A stretch of DNA of 44,547 nt from Rhodocyclales bacterium (lineage in GTDB: Bacteria; Pseudomonadota; Gammaproteobacteria; Burkholderiales; Rhodocyclaceae). A program made the translations under genes and the position numbers. Below, one piece after another: positions 35,452-43,409 of the stretch. Position 1 is the stretch's first letter, and each line of letters begins with the position of its first letter. The notes under the pieces are model-generated. The model was not told the DNA's origin. It was given only the letters and a program-made list of their open reading frames with translations, and did no database searches. The DNA lies in contig JACPUD010000078.1 of assembly GCA_016192435.1 (NCBI GenBank), positions 1 through 44,547 of the forward strand, in the 5' to 3' direction.

Positions 35452-35787
35452 TCATGGCCCGGATGCCTTCAACAGCGGACATCGATTCAGCGCCTGGCCG
35501 ACGCATTTTTCCGGGCCCGCGTTGAGGTAACGGCAATTGGCGCACAACAGCATCCGTGCCGTTGCCATGGCGGCGGGGGAGTGATCGCCGGTTTTCATCA
35601 GATTCTCGGTCAGGATACCCATCCGGATCAGATGTTCGCGCTGCGGATCGCCCGCCGGAATCCGCTCCAGCCACGTCCGTGCCAGCAGCGCCACGCCTGC
35701 CAGCAGGGCTTGCCTGCCGGCGGCCGTGGCATCGGGCGCCGCCGGCCCGGAGCCGCCCGGAGTGCTTTTCAGATACACGGAATACAT
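35452..35787 (-). CDS. Hypothetical protein with cysteine-rich C-terminus
   Basis: A 111-residue protein. The N-terminal half is Ala/Gly-rich (SGPAAPDATAAGRQALLAGVALLARTWLE). The C-terminal stretch LLCANCRYLNAGPEKCVGQALNRCPLL has four Cys spaced C-x2-C-x10-C-x7-C, a possible zinc or Fe-S site. No family is recognised. It lies between the DUF2934 gene and the PAS gene on the same strand. Confidence 0.6.
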   Translation of the reverse strand: MYSVYLKSTPGGSGPAAPDATAAGRQALLAGVALLARTWLERIPAGDPQREHLIRMGILTENLMKTGDHSPAAMATARMLLCANCRYLNAGPEKCVGQALNRCPLLKASGP

Positions 35788-35808
35788 CGCAGCGATGCCC
35801 GCAGAAAA

Positions 35809-36231
35809 CTAGAAATCGGCGATCCGTTCGGGACGGCGCACGTTGAGCAGGAACATTTCGCGCTCCGGGCTGACCGATGCCATGCGCGCCAGATTCAGTT
35901 CAACCGTAAAAGCCCGTCCGGTGACATCCTTGGCCTCGAATTTGCGCCACTCGCCGTCGGCACACAGGTACATGAGATACCTCGCGCTGTAGCTCGGCGA
36001 ACTTCCGTTGAGAAACAACCCGGCGATGAAATCGGAAATCAGGCGCCCGACCAGACCCACCTGGCCGGCTCCGAATATCCGCTCGGCAGGCGTACCGCAA
36101 CTGAGAATCCGCCCCAGGCGATCGAGAATCAGGGTGCAGTATTCGCCTCGATTGACGAAGTTCGCCGCCGCATGGAATATGTCCTGCGTCGCATCGGCCT
36201 GCTGCCGGGCTGTGGCGTTTTGTCCATCCAT
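35809..36231 (-). CDS. Single-domain PAS protein
   Basis: A 140-residue soluble PAS-like protein. FVNRGEYCTLILDRLGRILSCGTPAERIFG is a typical PAS opening. VGRLISDFIAG, GEWRKFEAKDVTGRAFTVELNLARM and MFLLNVRRPE complete the fold. No output domain is attached, so it may act as a partner to another signalling protein such as the nearby kinase. The start at 36231 has AAGGAG eight bases upstream; the frame continues to 36447. The upstream region carries a TACC-N8-GGTA site. Confidence 0.72.
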   Translation of the reverse strand: MDGQNATARQQADATQDIFHAAANFVNRGEYCTLILDRLGRILSCGTPAERIFGAGQVGLVGRLISDFIAGLFLNGSSPSYSARYLMYLCADGEWRKFEAKDVTGRAFTVELNLARMASVSPEREMFLLNVRRPERIADF

Positions 36232-36326
36232 GCTTTTCTCCTTGCTTGGCTCGTTCCGCACTCGACCGGAATACGAATCAAGCCGGAATATCCAGACTTG
36301 AAAAATATCCTGCATGGATGGAGTTT

Positions 36327-36369
36327 GAAATACTACGGCAGCCGTATTTCCGCTACCGGAAAGGCGGTA
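36327..36369. promoter_or_regulatory. Inverted repeats upstream of the PAS gene, including TACC-N8-GGTA
   Basis: TACC (36354-36357) and GGTA (36366-36369) flank eight bases, with one extra paired base on each inner side (TACCG/CGGTA), matching the core at 33677-33692. Just beside it GAAATAC and GTATTTC are exact arms around ten bases (about 36327-36350). The sites are about 95-140 bases upstream of the PAS-gene start on the minus strand. Confidence 0.5.
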
Positions 36370-36398
36370 TTGACTGGCGCGAGGCCAAAGGCAGGTGG

Positions 36399-36430
36399 AA
36401 AAACGCCCCGGAGAATTCTCGCCGGGGCGT
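36399..36430 (-). terminator. Intrinsic terminator of the small exported-protein genes
   Basis: ACGCCCCGG (36403-36411) and CCGGGGCGT (36422-36430) form a 9-bp stem around a 10-base loop. On the minus strand a run of five T follows. It is 38 bases after the stop at 36468. Confidence 0.85.
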
Positions 36431-36467
36431 GGTTGGAAACCGTGCAATCCGATGCGACGGAATTGGG

Positions 36468-36776
36468 CTATTCGCGGCGCGACTCGCGGCGCCCCTGCGA
36501 CATCCGGTGCGGATAGAGATCGCGGCCTGCATCGTGCACATCGCGGCGCAACTGCCGGCGTTCTTCGGGTGACAAACGCTGACCGCGACCACGCGCATCG
36601 CCGTCGGAAGAGAGTTGCTCAAAACGCCGTTCGGCAGGCATCAGGCGCTGCGGTCCGTCGCCGCCGGCGTCGCGACCCGGTCCCAGGCGCTGCGGATCCT
36701 GGGCCGCAGCGCCTGCCACCAGCAGCCACAATCCGCCCGCCAGCGCTGCCCATCCGATACTACGTTTTGAGCTCAC
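36468..36776 (-). CDS. Small exported protein, arginine-rich
   Basis: A 102-residue protein starting with GTG at 36776, with AGGAG upstream. The signal peptide (SSKRSIGWAALAGGLWLLVAGAAA) probably ends before QDPQRL. The mature part is Arg/Gly-rich. Its RLSPEERRQLRRDVHDAGRDLY motif recalls small periplasmic proteins of envelope-stress systems, though no CpxP/Spy motif (LTxxQ) is visible. It lies divergent from ompR-envZ, after the 44-residue gene. Confidence 0.6.
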   Translation of the reverse strand: MSSKRSIGWAALAGGLWLLVAGAAAQDPQRLGPGRDAGGDGPQRLMPAERRFEQLSSDGDARGRGQRLSPEERRQLRRDVHDAGRDLYPHRMSQGRRESRRE

Positions 36777-36796
36777 ATCGACTCCTGTTTAATCCA

Positions 36797-36931
36797 TCAA
36801 CGAAAGATATTGTAAACCTGCTCGCCGGCCACATGGCTGGCCGCCATCAGCTGATCGACCGCGGCCGGCGAATCCGCGCCCCACAACGCCAGTCCGATAG
36901 CCAGGGTCATGCCAAAGAATAGCGCTTTCAT
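36797..36931 (-). CDS. 44-residue exported or membrane peptide
   Basis: A very short gene with an excellent ribosome-binding site (GGAGG, five bases before ATG). The sequence MKALFFGMTLAIGLALWGAD forms a signal or membrane helix and is followed by SPAAVDQLMAASHVAGEQV. No family is recognised. It is the first gene divergent from ompR, followed 20 bases later by the arginine-rich exported protein. Confidence 0.5.
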   Translation of the reverse strand: MKALFFGMTLAIGLALWGADSPAAVDQLMAASHVAGEQVYNIFR

Positions 36932-37023
36932 GATTGCCTCCGTGGTCGCCGTATCGATGCCGCTTTTCAGGCACGCTTGCATTCTCTGCAGTGGCTGTAA
37001 GGCAATTGTTGCCGCGGGACCGG

Positions 37024-37041
37024 GTTTGTAATCGTTTGTAA
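37024..37041 (+). promoter_or_regulatory. Two tandem GTTTGTAA boxes upstream of ompR
   Basis: GTTTGTAA occurs at 37024-37031 and again at 37034-37041, exactly one helical turn (10 bp) apart. The arrangement matches the tandem direct repeats bound by OmpR/PhoB-family regulators. It sits in the divergent region between the small exported proteins and ompR, so OmpR autoregulation is plausible. Confidence 0.55.
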
Positions 37042-37084
37042 AGCCCGCTGGCACGATGCCGGCGATCCGGCTAGGATTTAGCCC

Positions 37085-37813
37085 ATGAATGAACCCAAAG
37101 CCAAAATCCTGGTCGTCGATGACGACCAGCGCCTGCGCCAACTGCTCGAACGCTATCTTTCCGATCAGGGTTTCACGGTCAAGGCGGTACCCGATGCGCC
37201 GGGCATGGACCGCGCGCTGGAACGCGAACTCTACGACCTGATCGTGCTCGACCTGATGCTGCCCGGCGAAGACGGCCTAGCCATTTGCCGCCGCCTGCGC
37301 GGCCAGTCCAACCCGGTCAGCATCATCATGCTGACCGCCAAGGGCGACGAGGTGGATCGCATCGTTGGCCTGGAGGTCGGCGCCGACGACTATCTGCCCA
37401 AGCCCTTCAACCCGCGCGAGCTGGTCGCCCGCGTCCATGCCGTGCTGCGTCGCCGCACCGCCCCGCCGCCGCCCGGGGCTCCGGCGATTACCGAAGAAAG
37501 CGTGAGTTTCGGCAAGATCCGGATCAACCTGGCGACGCGCGAACTCGAACGCGACGAAACCAGCACCTTGCTCACCTCGGGTGAATTCGGCCTGCTGCGG
37601 GTGCTGCTGGAGCATCCGCGCCAGCCGATGAGCCGCGACAAGTTGATGGAACTGGCACGCGGCCGCGAATACGAAGTCTTCGACCGCGCCATCGACGTGC
37701 AGATCTCGCGCCTGCGCAAGCTGGTCGAGGAAGATCCCGGCAAGCCGCGCTACATCCAGACCGTCTGGGGCTTCGGTTACGTCTTTGTCCCCGACGGCAA
37801 AAAGCACGAATGA
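37085..37813 (+). CDS. ompR: OmpR-family response regulator
   Basis: A 242-residue response regulator. The receiver domain has DDD (12-14), Asp56 in LIVLDLMLPGEDG, the MLTAKGD Thr, and the Lys of YLPKPFNPREL. A PxxP linker is followed by the winged helix (LTSGEFGLLRVLLEHPRQPMSRDKLMELARGREYEVFDRAIDVQISRLRKLVEEDPGKPRYIQTVWGFGYVF), which is close to OmpR. It overlaps envZ by 4 bases. Confidence 0.93.
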   Translation: MNEPKAKILVVDDDQRLRQLLERYLSDQGFTVKAVPDAPGMDRALERELYDLIVLDLMLPGEDGLAICRRLRGQSNPVSIIMLTAKGDEVDRIVGLEVGADDYLPKPFNPRELVARVHAVLRRRTAPPPPGAPAITEESVSFGKIRINLATRELERDETSTLLTSGEFGLLRVLLEHPRQPMSRDKLMELARGREYEVFDRAIDVQISRLRKLVEEDPGKPRYIQTVWGFGYVFVPDGKKHE

Positions 37814-39168
37814 GATTGTTGCCGCGCTCGCTTCTGTGGCGCACCTTTCTGCTGCTCGCCCTGCTGATGATGTTGTCGGTGGTGGCGTGGTTCGCCATTT
37901 TCAGGAGCTATGAACGCGAACCGCGCGCCCGCCAGTTGGCGCAGACCCTGGTCAGCGTCGCCAACCTGACGCGCGCCGCGCTGATTTCGGCGCGCCCCGA
38001 GGCGCGCGTCGAGCTCTTGCGCGACCTGTCCGACCGCGAAGGCATCCGCATCTACCCGGCCGATGCGGCAGACCGCATTGCGCCCCTGCCCGACCGCGCC
38101 TTCCTGCATCTGGTCGAAGAAAACGTCAGGCAGCAACTGGGGCCGGCCACCCGCCTGACGCTGGAGCGCGAGGGCGAACGCGCCCTGTTCGTCAGTTTTC
38201 GCATCGACGACAGCGACGAAGGCAATTACTGGCTGGCCCTGCCCAGCGAACGCATCGAGCGCGTGTTTCCTCTGGGCTGGCTGGGCTGGGGCGTGGCAGC
38301 GCTCTTGCTCTCCCTGTGCGGCGCCTGGCTCATCGTGTACCGCATCACCCGTCCGCTCAAGGCCCTGCAACAGGCGGCACGGCAGGTCGGTGCGGGCGAG
38401 ACGCCGGCCCGCCTCGACGAATCCGGCCCGACCGAACTGGCGACGGTGGCCCGCGCCTTCAACCAGATGAGCACCGACCTGGCCCTGATCGACCAGGACC
38501 GCGCGCTGATCCTGGCCGGCATCTCGCACGACCTGCGCACGCCGCTGACGCGCCTGCGCATGGGCATCGAAATGTCGGCCGACGAAAGCCAGCGCGAGGG
38601 CATGTCGGCCGACGTCGAGGAAATGGACAAGACCATCGGCCAGTTCCTCGACTTCGCGCGCTCGGAAGGTGGCGAGCCGGCGCAGTCGGTGGACCTCGCC
38701 GCCCTGTTGCAGGAACTCGCCACGCAATACCGACGGCGCGGCTTCCGCGTCGACCTAGTAGCCCCCGTCGCCGCGTCGTCAGCGCCAACTCTTGCCGGCG
38801 CCGTATCGGTGCGGCCGCAGGCGCTGCGCCGCGCTATCAGCAACCTGATCGACAATGCGCTGCGCCATGCCGGCAGCGAATCCGCGGTGGAACTGGGCCT
38901 GAGCCCTGCCGCCGGCGAATTCGGCATCGAGGTACGCGACAGCGGCCCCGGCATCCCGCCGCAGGATGTGGAGCGCATGAAGCGGCCCTTCGCCCGGCTC
39001 GAAGCCGCGCGCACCAACACCACCGGCGCCGGACTGGGACTGGCCATCGTCGAACGCATCGCGCGCTCGCACAACGGTCGCCTGGAGTTGCTGCCGCGGC
39101 CCGGCGGCGGGCTGATCGCCCGGCTCATCCTGCGCCCACTCAATTCATCCGCCAGCTCCGTGACATGA
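37810..39168 (+). CDS. envZ: EnvZ-like sensor histidine kinase
   Basis: A 452-residue inner-membrane kinase. Transmembrane segments lie at about 10-31 and 156-178, with a periplasmic region of about 120 residues between. The HAMP domain (RITRPLKALQQAARQVGAGE) precedes the dimerisation helix with His240 in GISHDLRTPLTRLRM. The ATPase domain has NLIDNALRHAG, DSGPGIPPQDVERM and GAGLGLAIVERIA. The order and ATGA coupling with ompR support pairing. Confidence 0.92.
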   Translation: MRLLPRSLLWRTFLLLALLMMLSVVAWFAIFRSYEREPRARQLAQTLVSVANLTRAALISARPEARVELLRDLSDREGIRIYPADAADRIAPLPDRAFLHLVEENVRQQLGPATRLTLEREGERALFVSFRIDDSDEGNYWLALPSERIERVFPLGWLGWGVAALLLSLCGAWLIVYRITRPLKALQQAARQVGAGETPARLDESGPTELATVARAFNQMSTDLALIDQDRALILAGISHDLRTPLTRLRMGIEMSADESQREGMSADVEEMDKTIGQFLDFARSEGGEPAQSVDLAALLQELATQYRRRGFRVDLVAPVAASSAPTLAGAVSVRPQALRRAISNLIDNALRHAGSESAVELGLSPAAGEFGIEVRDSGPGIPPQDVERMKRPFARLEAARTNTTGAGLGLAIVERIARSHNGRLELLPRPGGGLIARLILRPLNSSASSVT

Positions 39169-39572
39169 ACGAAACTGCCACGCCCACCCCTTATGCCCGC
39201 ATCGGCGGCGAGCCCGCGCTGCGCCGCCTGGTCAGGCTCTTCTACGAATACATGGATACGCTGCCCGAAGCCTACGGCATCCGCAAGCTGCACCAAGCCG
39301 ATCTGTCCAGCGCCGAAGAAAAGCTGTTCATGTTCATGTCCGGCTGGCTCGGCGGCCCGCAGTTATATGTCGAAAAAATCGGCCACCCCAGGCTGCGCGC
39401 GCGCCATCTGCCCTTCCCGATCGCCAGCGACGAAGCCGAGCAATGGATGCTGTGCATGCGCCTGGCGCTCGCCGAGGTGGTGACCGACGAGGAACTGCGC
39501 GCGAGCCTGGACAAGTCGCTCACCGAGCTGGCCTATCACATACGCAACCGGAACTTCCCGACCCGCTCCTGA
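39165..39572 (+). CDS. Group II truncated haemoglobin
   Basis: A 135-residue globin of the trHbO type. YARIGGEPALRRLVRLFYEYM covers helices A/B with the B10 Tyr. KLFMFMSGWLGGPQLYVEKIGHPRLRARHLPF covers E-F, with proximal His81 in RARH and the HPRLR signature. EQWMLCM has the conserved G8 Trp (Trp94). The CD1 position appears to be His43. Proteins of this group bind O2 or NO and often act in nitrosative or oxidative stress. Its start overlaps the envZ stop by 4 bases. Confidence 0.9.
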   Translation: MNETATPTPYARIGGEPALRRLVRLFYEYMDTLPEAYGIRKLHQADLSSAEEKLFMFMSGWLGGPQLYVEKIGHPRLRARHLPFPIASDEAEQWMLCMRLALAEVVTDEELRASLDKSLTELAYHIRNRNFPTRS

Positions 39573-39574
39573 AA

Positions 39575-40717
39575 CTAGAGGTCGCTGCTGGCCTGTTCCC
39601 GGCGCAATGCGCGGGCGTGGCGATGGCGCGCCATCAGGCGCGGGTCGGTGACGATGAGGCCGATGGTTTCGCCGATCACCATCACCACCCCGAGCACGGG
39701 CAGCACCAGCATCAGGCCGGGCACCCCGGCCACCGCGCCGCCGACGAAGATCATCAGCACCGTCACCAGCGGATGCAGCTCCAGGCTCTTGCCTATGGTC
39801 AGCGGCATATACACGAAGTCGTCGAGCAGCCGCACGCCGACGAACAGCGCGACCGCCCAGTAGGCCATGCCGGGAGCATCGGGGAAGTCGGTGGCCGCGA
39901 CCAGCACCACCAACAGGCCGCCGAGAATCGAACCGACATAGGGCACCCAGGCCAGCACCGCGCAGGTCAGGCCCAGCGCCAGCGGGCCGGGGATGCCCAG
40001 CAGCCAGAGGCCGGCGCCCAGGGTCAGCGTATCGAGTACGGTCAGGTTGATCAGGCCCTGGAAATAGGCGCGCGAAGTGCGGTCTATTTCGTGCAGCAGG
40101 AACAGCGTCTTCTCGAAAAATGCGTTCGGCACCGCGGCGCTGAGAAAGCGCTTGAAGCGACGTCCGTCGCGCAGAAAGAAAAACGCCAGGAAGGGCGCCA
40201 GCAACAGCGACGGGGTCCACGCCAAGATGCCGATGGCAATCGGCTCCAGATGGTCGCCGACGCTGCCGGCACCCTGCGCCAGGCGCGCCGCGGCGGTATC
40301 GGCGAGGCGGGCGCGGGCCAGGGTCGGCCAATGGGCTTCGAGCGCGCGCAAGGAAGCATCGAGCAGCCGCATGCCGCCCTCGGCATAGCGCTCGACGGTG
40401 TTCTGCCAATCGACAATCTGCCGGGCCACCCAGGGCATCAGCGCGACGCCGGCGATGATCACCAGTACCAGGAAAGCCAGGGTGACGACGCTTGCCGCCG
40501 CATCGCGGCTCATGCCGCGATAGATCAGCGCCCTGACCGCCGGATACAGAAAATAGTAGAGGATCAGCGCCAGCAGGAAAGGCACCACCAGCCACAGCAT
40601 TTTCTGGAACACCAGCAGCAGCAGGCAGGTCGCGGCAATGATGGCGGCCCAGACCACCGGACCGGAGCCGTTATGAACCGATCCGGCAATTGCCGGGCTG
40701 TGGTTTGATCCGTTCAC
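39575..40717 (-). CDS. AI-2E family transporter-like membrane protein
   Basis: A 380-residue protein with about seven or eight hydrophobic segments. The opening VVWAAIIAATCLLLLVFQKMLWLVVPFLLALILYY and the C-terminal PLALGLTCAVLAWVPYVGSILGGLLVV, GVRLLDDFVYMP and LMLVLPVLGVVMVIGE are hallmarks of the AI-2E/PerM/YdiK family. Some members export small solutes or ions, while others have no known substrate. AI-2 transport should not be assumed. It is convergent with the globin gene. Confidence 0.9.
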   Translation of the reverse strand: MNGSNHSPAIAGSVHNGSGPVVWAAIIAATCLLLLVFQKMLWLVVPFLLALILYYFLYPAVRALIYRGMSRDAAASVVTLAFLVLVIIAGVALMPWVARQIVDWQNTVERYAEGGMRLLDASLRALEAHWPTLARARLADTAAARLAQGAGSVGDHLEPIAIGILAWTPSLLLAPFLAFFFLRDGRRFKRFLSAAVPNAFFEKTLFLLHEIDRTSRAYFQGLINLTVLDTLTLGAGLWLLGIPGPLALGLTCAVLAWVPYVGSILGGLLVVLVAATDFPDAPGMAYWAVALFVGVRLLDDFVYMPLTIGKSLELHPLVTVLMIFVGGAVAGVPGLMLVLPVLGVVMVIGETIGLIVTDPRLMARHRHARALRREQASSDL

Positions 40718-40726
40718 CGGCGCGGC

Positions 40727-41275
40727 TCAGACCATGTGCTGATGCGCGCCCACCGCCAGCGCCATGTTGCGCATGCGGGTGCCCAGGTGACAGGCCAACT
40801 GGCGTGAAATTTTCGAGGCGATGCGGGCATGGGTGTCGAGCAGGCCGACGAAATCGTCGCGGAAAAACACGATCAGCTGGCAGGGCATGACGGCGCGGGC
40901 CTGCGCCGAGCGCGGCGAATTGTCGAGCAGCGCCAGTTCGCCGAAGAAGGTGCCGGGGCCGAGCTGGGCCAGCTGCCCGCTATCGCCCTGACGCCGTCGC
41001 GGATGGACAGCGCCGGCTACATGCTCGGCGTGCGCCGCGCCTCCGGCATCGCCGTTTTCGTGGCGCGAAATCAGCACCTCGCCGGCGGCGACGATGTAGA
41101 TCGCCTGACCTTCCTCGCCTTCGTCGAAGATCACCTCGCCGCCGAGATATTCGCGTTCGTGCAACAGGCCATCGACGATCTGCAATTCGGCCGGCGTCAG
41201 GTTCACGAACAGGCTGAGGCTGTGCAGGCGCTCCAGCCGCGGGCTGGTTTTTCGGGGGCGAAACAGGCTGACCAC
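40727..41275 (-). CDS. Cyclic-nucleotide-binding-domain protein without DNA-binding domain
   Basis: A 182-residue protein starting with GTG. A cNMP-binding fold is visible: FVNLTPAELQIVDGLLHEREYLGGEVIFDEGEEGQAIYIVAAGEVLISR, then a loop, LAQLGPGTFFGELALLDNSPRSAQARAV and QLIVFFRDDF. The phosphate-binding cassette GELALLDNSPRSAQA is present. A Gly/Ala/His-rich insertion of about 27 residues (ENGDAGGAAHAEHV...) separates two strands where most homologues have a short turn. No helix-turn-helix or other output domain follows. It lies 9 bases upstream of the AI-2E-type gene. Confidence 0.85.
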   Translation of the reverse strand: MVSLFRPRKTSPRLERLHSLSLFVNLTPAELQIVDGLLHEREYLGGEVIFDEGEEGQAIYIVAAGEVLISRHENGDAGGAAHAEHVAGAVHPRRRQGDSGQLAQLGPGTFFGELALLDNSPRSAQARAVMPCQLIVFFRDDFVGLLDTHARIASKISRQLACHLGTRMRNMALAVGAHQHMV

Positions 41276-41369
41276 GGTGGCGGCTCCGTCAGAGTCGTAA
41301 TGACGCCATTCTAACGCTCATGGCGCCCATGACTGCACCCCTGACGATGAAACAACGCAAGAGCGAATT

Positions 41370-41461
41370 GAACGCCCGCCCCCCTTCGCCCCCCTCGCGG
41401 GGGGTTCCTGGTTGGCTCGCTATGGCTTTGCCCGCCTGGGATTCCCCTTCGGGGGCAGGCG
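41370..41461. repeat. Hairpin-rich GC intergenic repeat-like element
   Basis: This stretch has CCCCCC (41389-41394) and GGGGGG (41399-41404) around TCGC. A second structure has outer arms CGCCTG (41433-41438) and CAGGCG (41456-41461) and inner CCCC/GGGG arms around a TTCG tetraloop (41444-41455). It lies after the thpR stop. It looks like a dispersed palindromic repeat of the REP type, but copy number cannot be judged from one copy. Confidence 0.4.
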
Positions 41462-41503
41462 TCGAATGCCACAAGACGCCCTCAGTTGCGTATTTCACGT
41501 TAA

Positions 41504-42049
41504 TCAATCGGCGTCCGCTGCGGCGAGCGGAAAACTGGCCAGCGTCCGGTAGCTTGCCGCCGAGGGATGCAGATGGGTCTCGACCAGGGCGAATTCGCCG
41601 ACTGGCCAGTGCACCGGCGTTTCCAGCCGCGGCAGCGCGGCGCAGCGCACGCGCCGCGCCAGCGTGACATGCGGCACCTGGGCGGCGTGCGCGGCGCGCG
41701 CAAAACCGGCCGCACGCAATTCGGCGCCGAGCGTCTCGCCGAGCCGGCGCAGCGGCGCCGGCGTCTGGCGGCAGCCTGCCCAGAGGATGCCCCGCTGCGG
41801 CCAGAAGCCCAGCCGGTCGAGGCTCAGCTCGAAGGCATCGGCGCGCACCGCGGCGGCTATGCCTTCGAGCTCGGCGACCTGACGCGGCGTCACCGAGCCG
41901 ACAAAAGCCAGGGTCAGGTGCAAGGACGCCGGACGGATGGTCCGGCCGCCGGCACCCGCCAGGCTGTGGCCAAGAGCCGCCAGGTGGCCACTCGCCTCGG
42001 CGTCCGGCCATAGCGCGAAAAACACGCGCCGCGAACGGGCCTCGCTCAT
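41504..42049 (-). CDS. thpR: RNA 2',3'-cyclic phosphodiesterase (2'-5' RNA ligase family)
   Basis: A 181-residue member of the 2H phosphoesterase family. The two catalytic H-x-T motifs are HLTLAF and HVTLAR, about 83 residues apart. RVFFALWPD opens the fold. Family members hydrolyse 2',3'-cyclic phosphates and can join 2'-5' RNA ends. Its start shares ATGA with the ispF stop, so it is last in the operon. Confidence 0.93.
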   Translation of the reverse strand: MSEARSRRVFFALWPDAEASGHLAALGHSLAGAGGRTIRPASLHLTLAFVGSVTPRQVAELEGIAAAVRADAFELSLDRLGFWPQRGILWAGCRQTPAPLRRLGETLGAELRAAGFARAAHAAQVPHVTLARRVRCAALPRLETPVHWPVGEFALVETHLHPSAASYRTLASFPLAAADAD

Positions 42050-42543
42050 GCTGCCGCGTCGGCGCGCACCAGCAGCGCGACGGCCTCGGCGGCAATGCCC
42101 TCGCCGCGCCCCTCGAAGCCGAGCCGTTCGTTGGTCTTGCCCTTGACATTCACGGCCGTGACCGCGATGCCGAGGTCGGCCGCGATGTTGGCGCGCATCG
42201 CCGCGACGTGGGGCGCGATGCGCGGCGCCTGGGCGATCACCGTGGCGTCGATGTTGCCCACCTGCCAGCCGGCCGCGCGCACCGCCTGCATCGCGCCGCG
42301 CAGCAGGCTCCGGCTGTCGGCCCCTTCCCACTGCGAGCCGGTGTCGGGAAACATGCCGCCGATGTCGCCCAGCCCGGCCGCGCCGAGGATCGCATCGGTG
42401 ATCGCATGCAGCAGCGCATCGGCGTCGGAATGCCCGAGCAGGCCGCGCGGATAAGCGATTTCGACGCCGCCGAGGATCAGTTTGCGGCCCGGCGCCAGCG
42501 CATGCACGTCATAGCCCTGGCCGATGCGGTATGGCAGGTTCAT
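42046..42543 (-). CDS. ispF: 2-C-methyl-D-erythritol 2,4-cyclodiphosphate synthase
   Basis: A 165-residue enzyme of the non-mevalonate isoprenoid pathway. The metal-binding GYDVHAL (Asp, His) and [16 protein letters not shown] (His) are visible, with [28 protein letters not shown] and the normal length. The start follows the upstream stop directly (TGA then ATG). It works after IspD, encoded two genes upstream. Confidence 0.96.
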   Translation of the reverse strand: MNLPYRIGQGYDVHALAPGRKLILGGVEIAYPRGLLGHSDADALLHAITDAILGAAGLGDIGGMFPDTGSQWEGADSRSLLRGAMQAVRAAGWQVGNIDATVIAQAPRIAPHVAAMRANIAADLGIAVTAVNVKGKTNERLGFEGRGEGIAAEAVALLVRADAAA

Positions 42544-42888
42544 TCAGGAATCCCCCTTCGTGGCGGCGGCATCGATCTGCCGCAGCGCCTGTTCGATTTC
42601 CTGCTGCGCCGCCGGGCGCACCAGGCGGGCAAGCTCCTGGCCCTCGCGCAGGAATACCAGCGTGGGCCAGAGCTTTACGCGGAAGGAACGCCCGAGGCGG
42701 CGGCCGGGACCGTCTTCGACCTTGATGTGGCGCACCCCGGGATGGGCGCCAAGCGCCGCGGCAATCAAGGGCTGGGCCGCGCGGCAGTGCCCGCAATGCG
42801 CGGCGCCGAACTCGATCACGGTCGCCTCGCGCAGCGCATCGATCTCCTCGCGCGCCGGTTCGCTTGCTAAACCGTCCGCCGGCTTCAT
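42544..42888 (-). CDS. Thioredoxin-like protein with CGHC active site
   Basis: A 114-residue thioredoxin-fold protein with no signal peptide. FGAAHCGHCRAAQPLIAA holds the redox pair Cys32/Cys35, and LWPTLVFLREGQELARLVRP contains the cis-Pro strand. CGHC is found in protein disulphide isomerases and some thioredoxins. The start at 42888 overlaps the tlpA-like stop by 4 bases, so it is coupled to it. Confidence 0.85.
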   Translation of the reverse strand: MKPADGLASEPAREEIDALREATVIEFGAAHCGHCRAAQPLIAAALGAHPGVRHIKVEDGPGRRLGRSFRVKLWPTLVFLREGQELARLVRPAAQQEIEQALRQIDAAATKGDS

Positions 42889-43409
42889 TGCGCCCCCATG
42901 GGAATGCCCAGGGCCTTGCCGATCATCGCGCGCGTCTCGGGGCTGTCCCAATCCCTGGCCCCATAGTATTTCCCGACCACGCGACCGCGCGCGTCGACCA
43001 CCACGGTCAGCGGCAGCCGATTGGCGCCGAGCATGTTTTCCAGCAGCAGTCGCTGGTCGATGAAGTGGGCGAAACTCGTCGGATATAGCTTCAGGAAGGC
43101 CCTGGCCTTGTCGGGATAGTCGTCGGTGGAAATCCCGATCATCGCGAATTTCTTGCCTTCATAGCGCCAGAATAACTGTTCCAGCGAACCCATTTCGGAC
43201 CGGCAGGGCCCGCACCAACTGGCCCAGACATTGATCAGCAGCGGCTTGCCGCGAAATTCCGAGAGCTGGCGCGAAGGACCGGCCAGGCCCTGCATGGCGG
43301 CCTCGCGCAGCGTGCCGCCGATTTCGACTTCGCCCGGGGTCGCTGCCAGGGCCGGCATCGCGCTGCCGACGAAAAAAAGCAGGCTCAGGCTTAGTACGGA
43401 TTTCATCAT
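42885..43409 (-). CDS. TlpA/ResA-like periplasmic thioredoxin
   Basis: About 174 residues. A signal peptide ([22 protein letters not shown]) leads to a TlpA-type thioredoxin domain: [18 protein letters not shown] with the active-site pair, [16 protein letters not shown] and [26 protein letters not shown]. It probably reduces disulphides in the periplasm, for example in c-type cytochrome maturation. The start overlaps the ispD stop (ATGATGA), so it is coupled. Confidence 0.88.
   Translation of the reverse strand: MMKSVLSLSLLFFVGSAMPALAATPGEVEIGGTLREAAMQGLAGPSRQLSEFRGKPLLINVWASWCGPCRSEMGSLEQLFWRYEGKKFAMIGISTDDYPDKARAFLKLYPTSFAHFIDQRLLLENMLGANRLPLTVVVDARGRVVGKYYGARDWDSPETRAMIGKALGIPMGAQ

Noticed and set aside
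38226..39296. Minus-strand frame (356 codons) opposite envZ
   Set aside because: EnvZ on the plus strand has intact HAMP, His240 and ATPase motifs. This frame is a shadow.
41320..41667. Plus-strand frame of 115 codons over the intergenic hairpins and thpR 3' end
   Set aside because: It crosses palindromes and overlaps thpR. It is Pro/Ala/Arg-rich with no homology I recognise.
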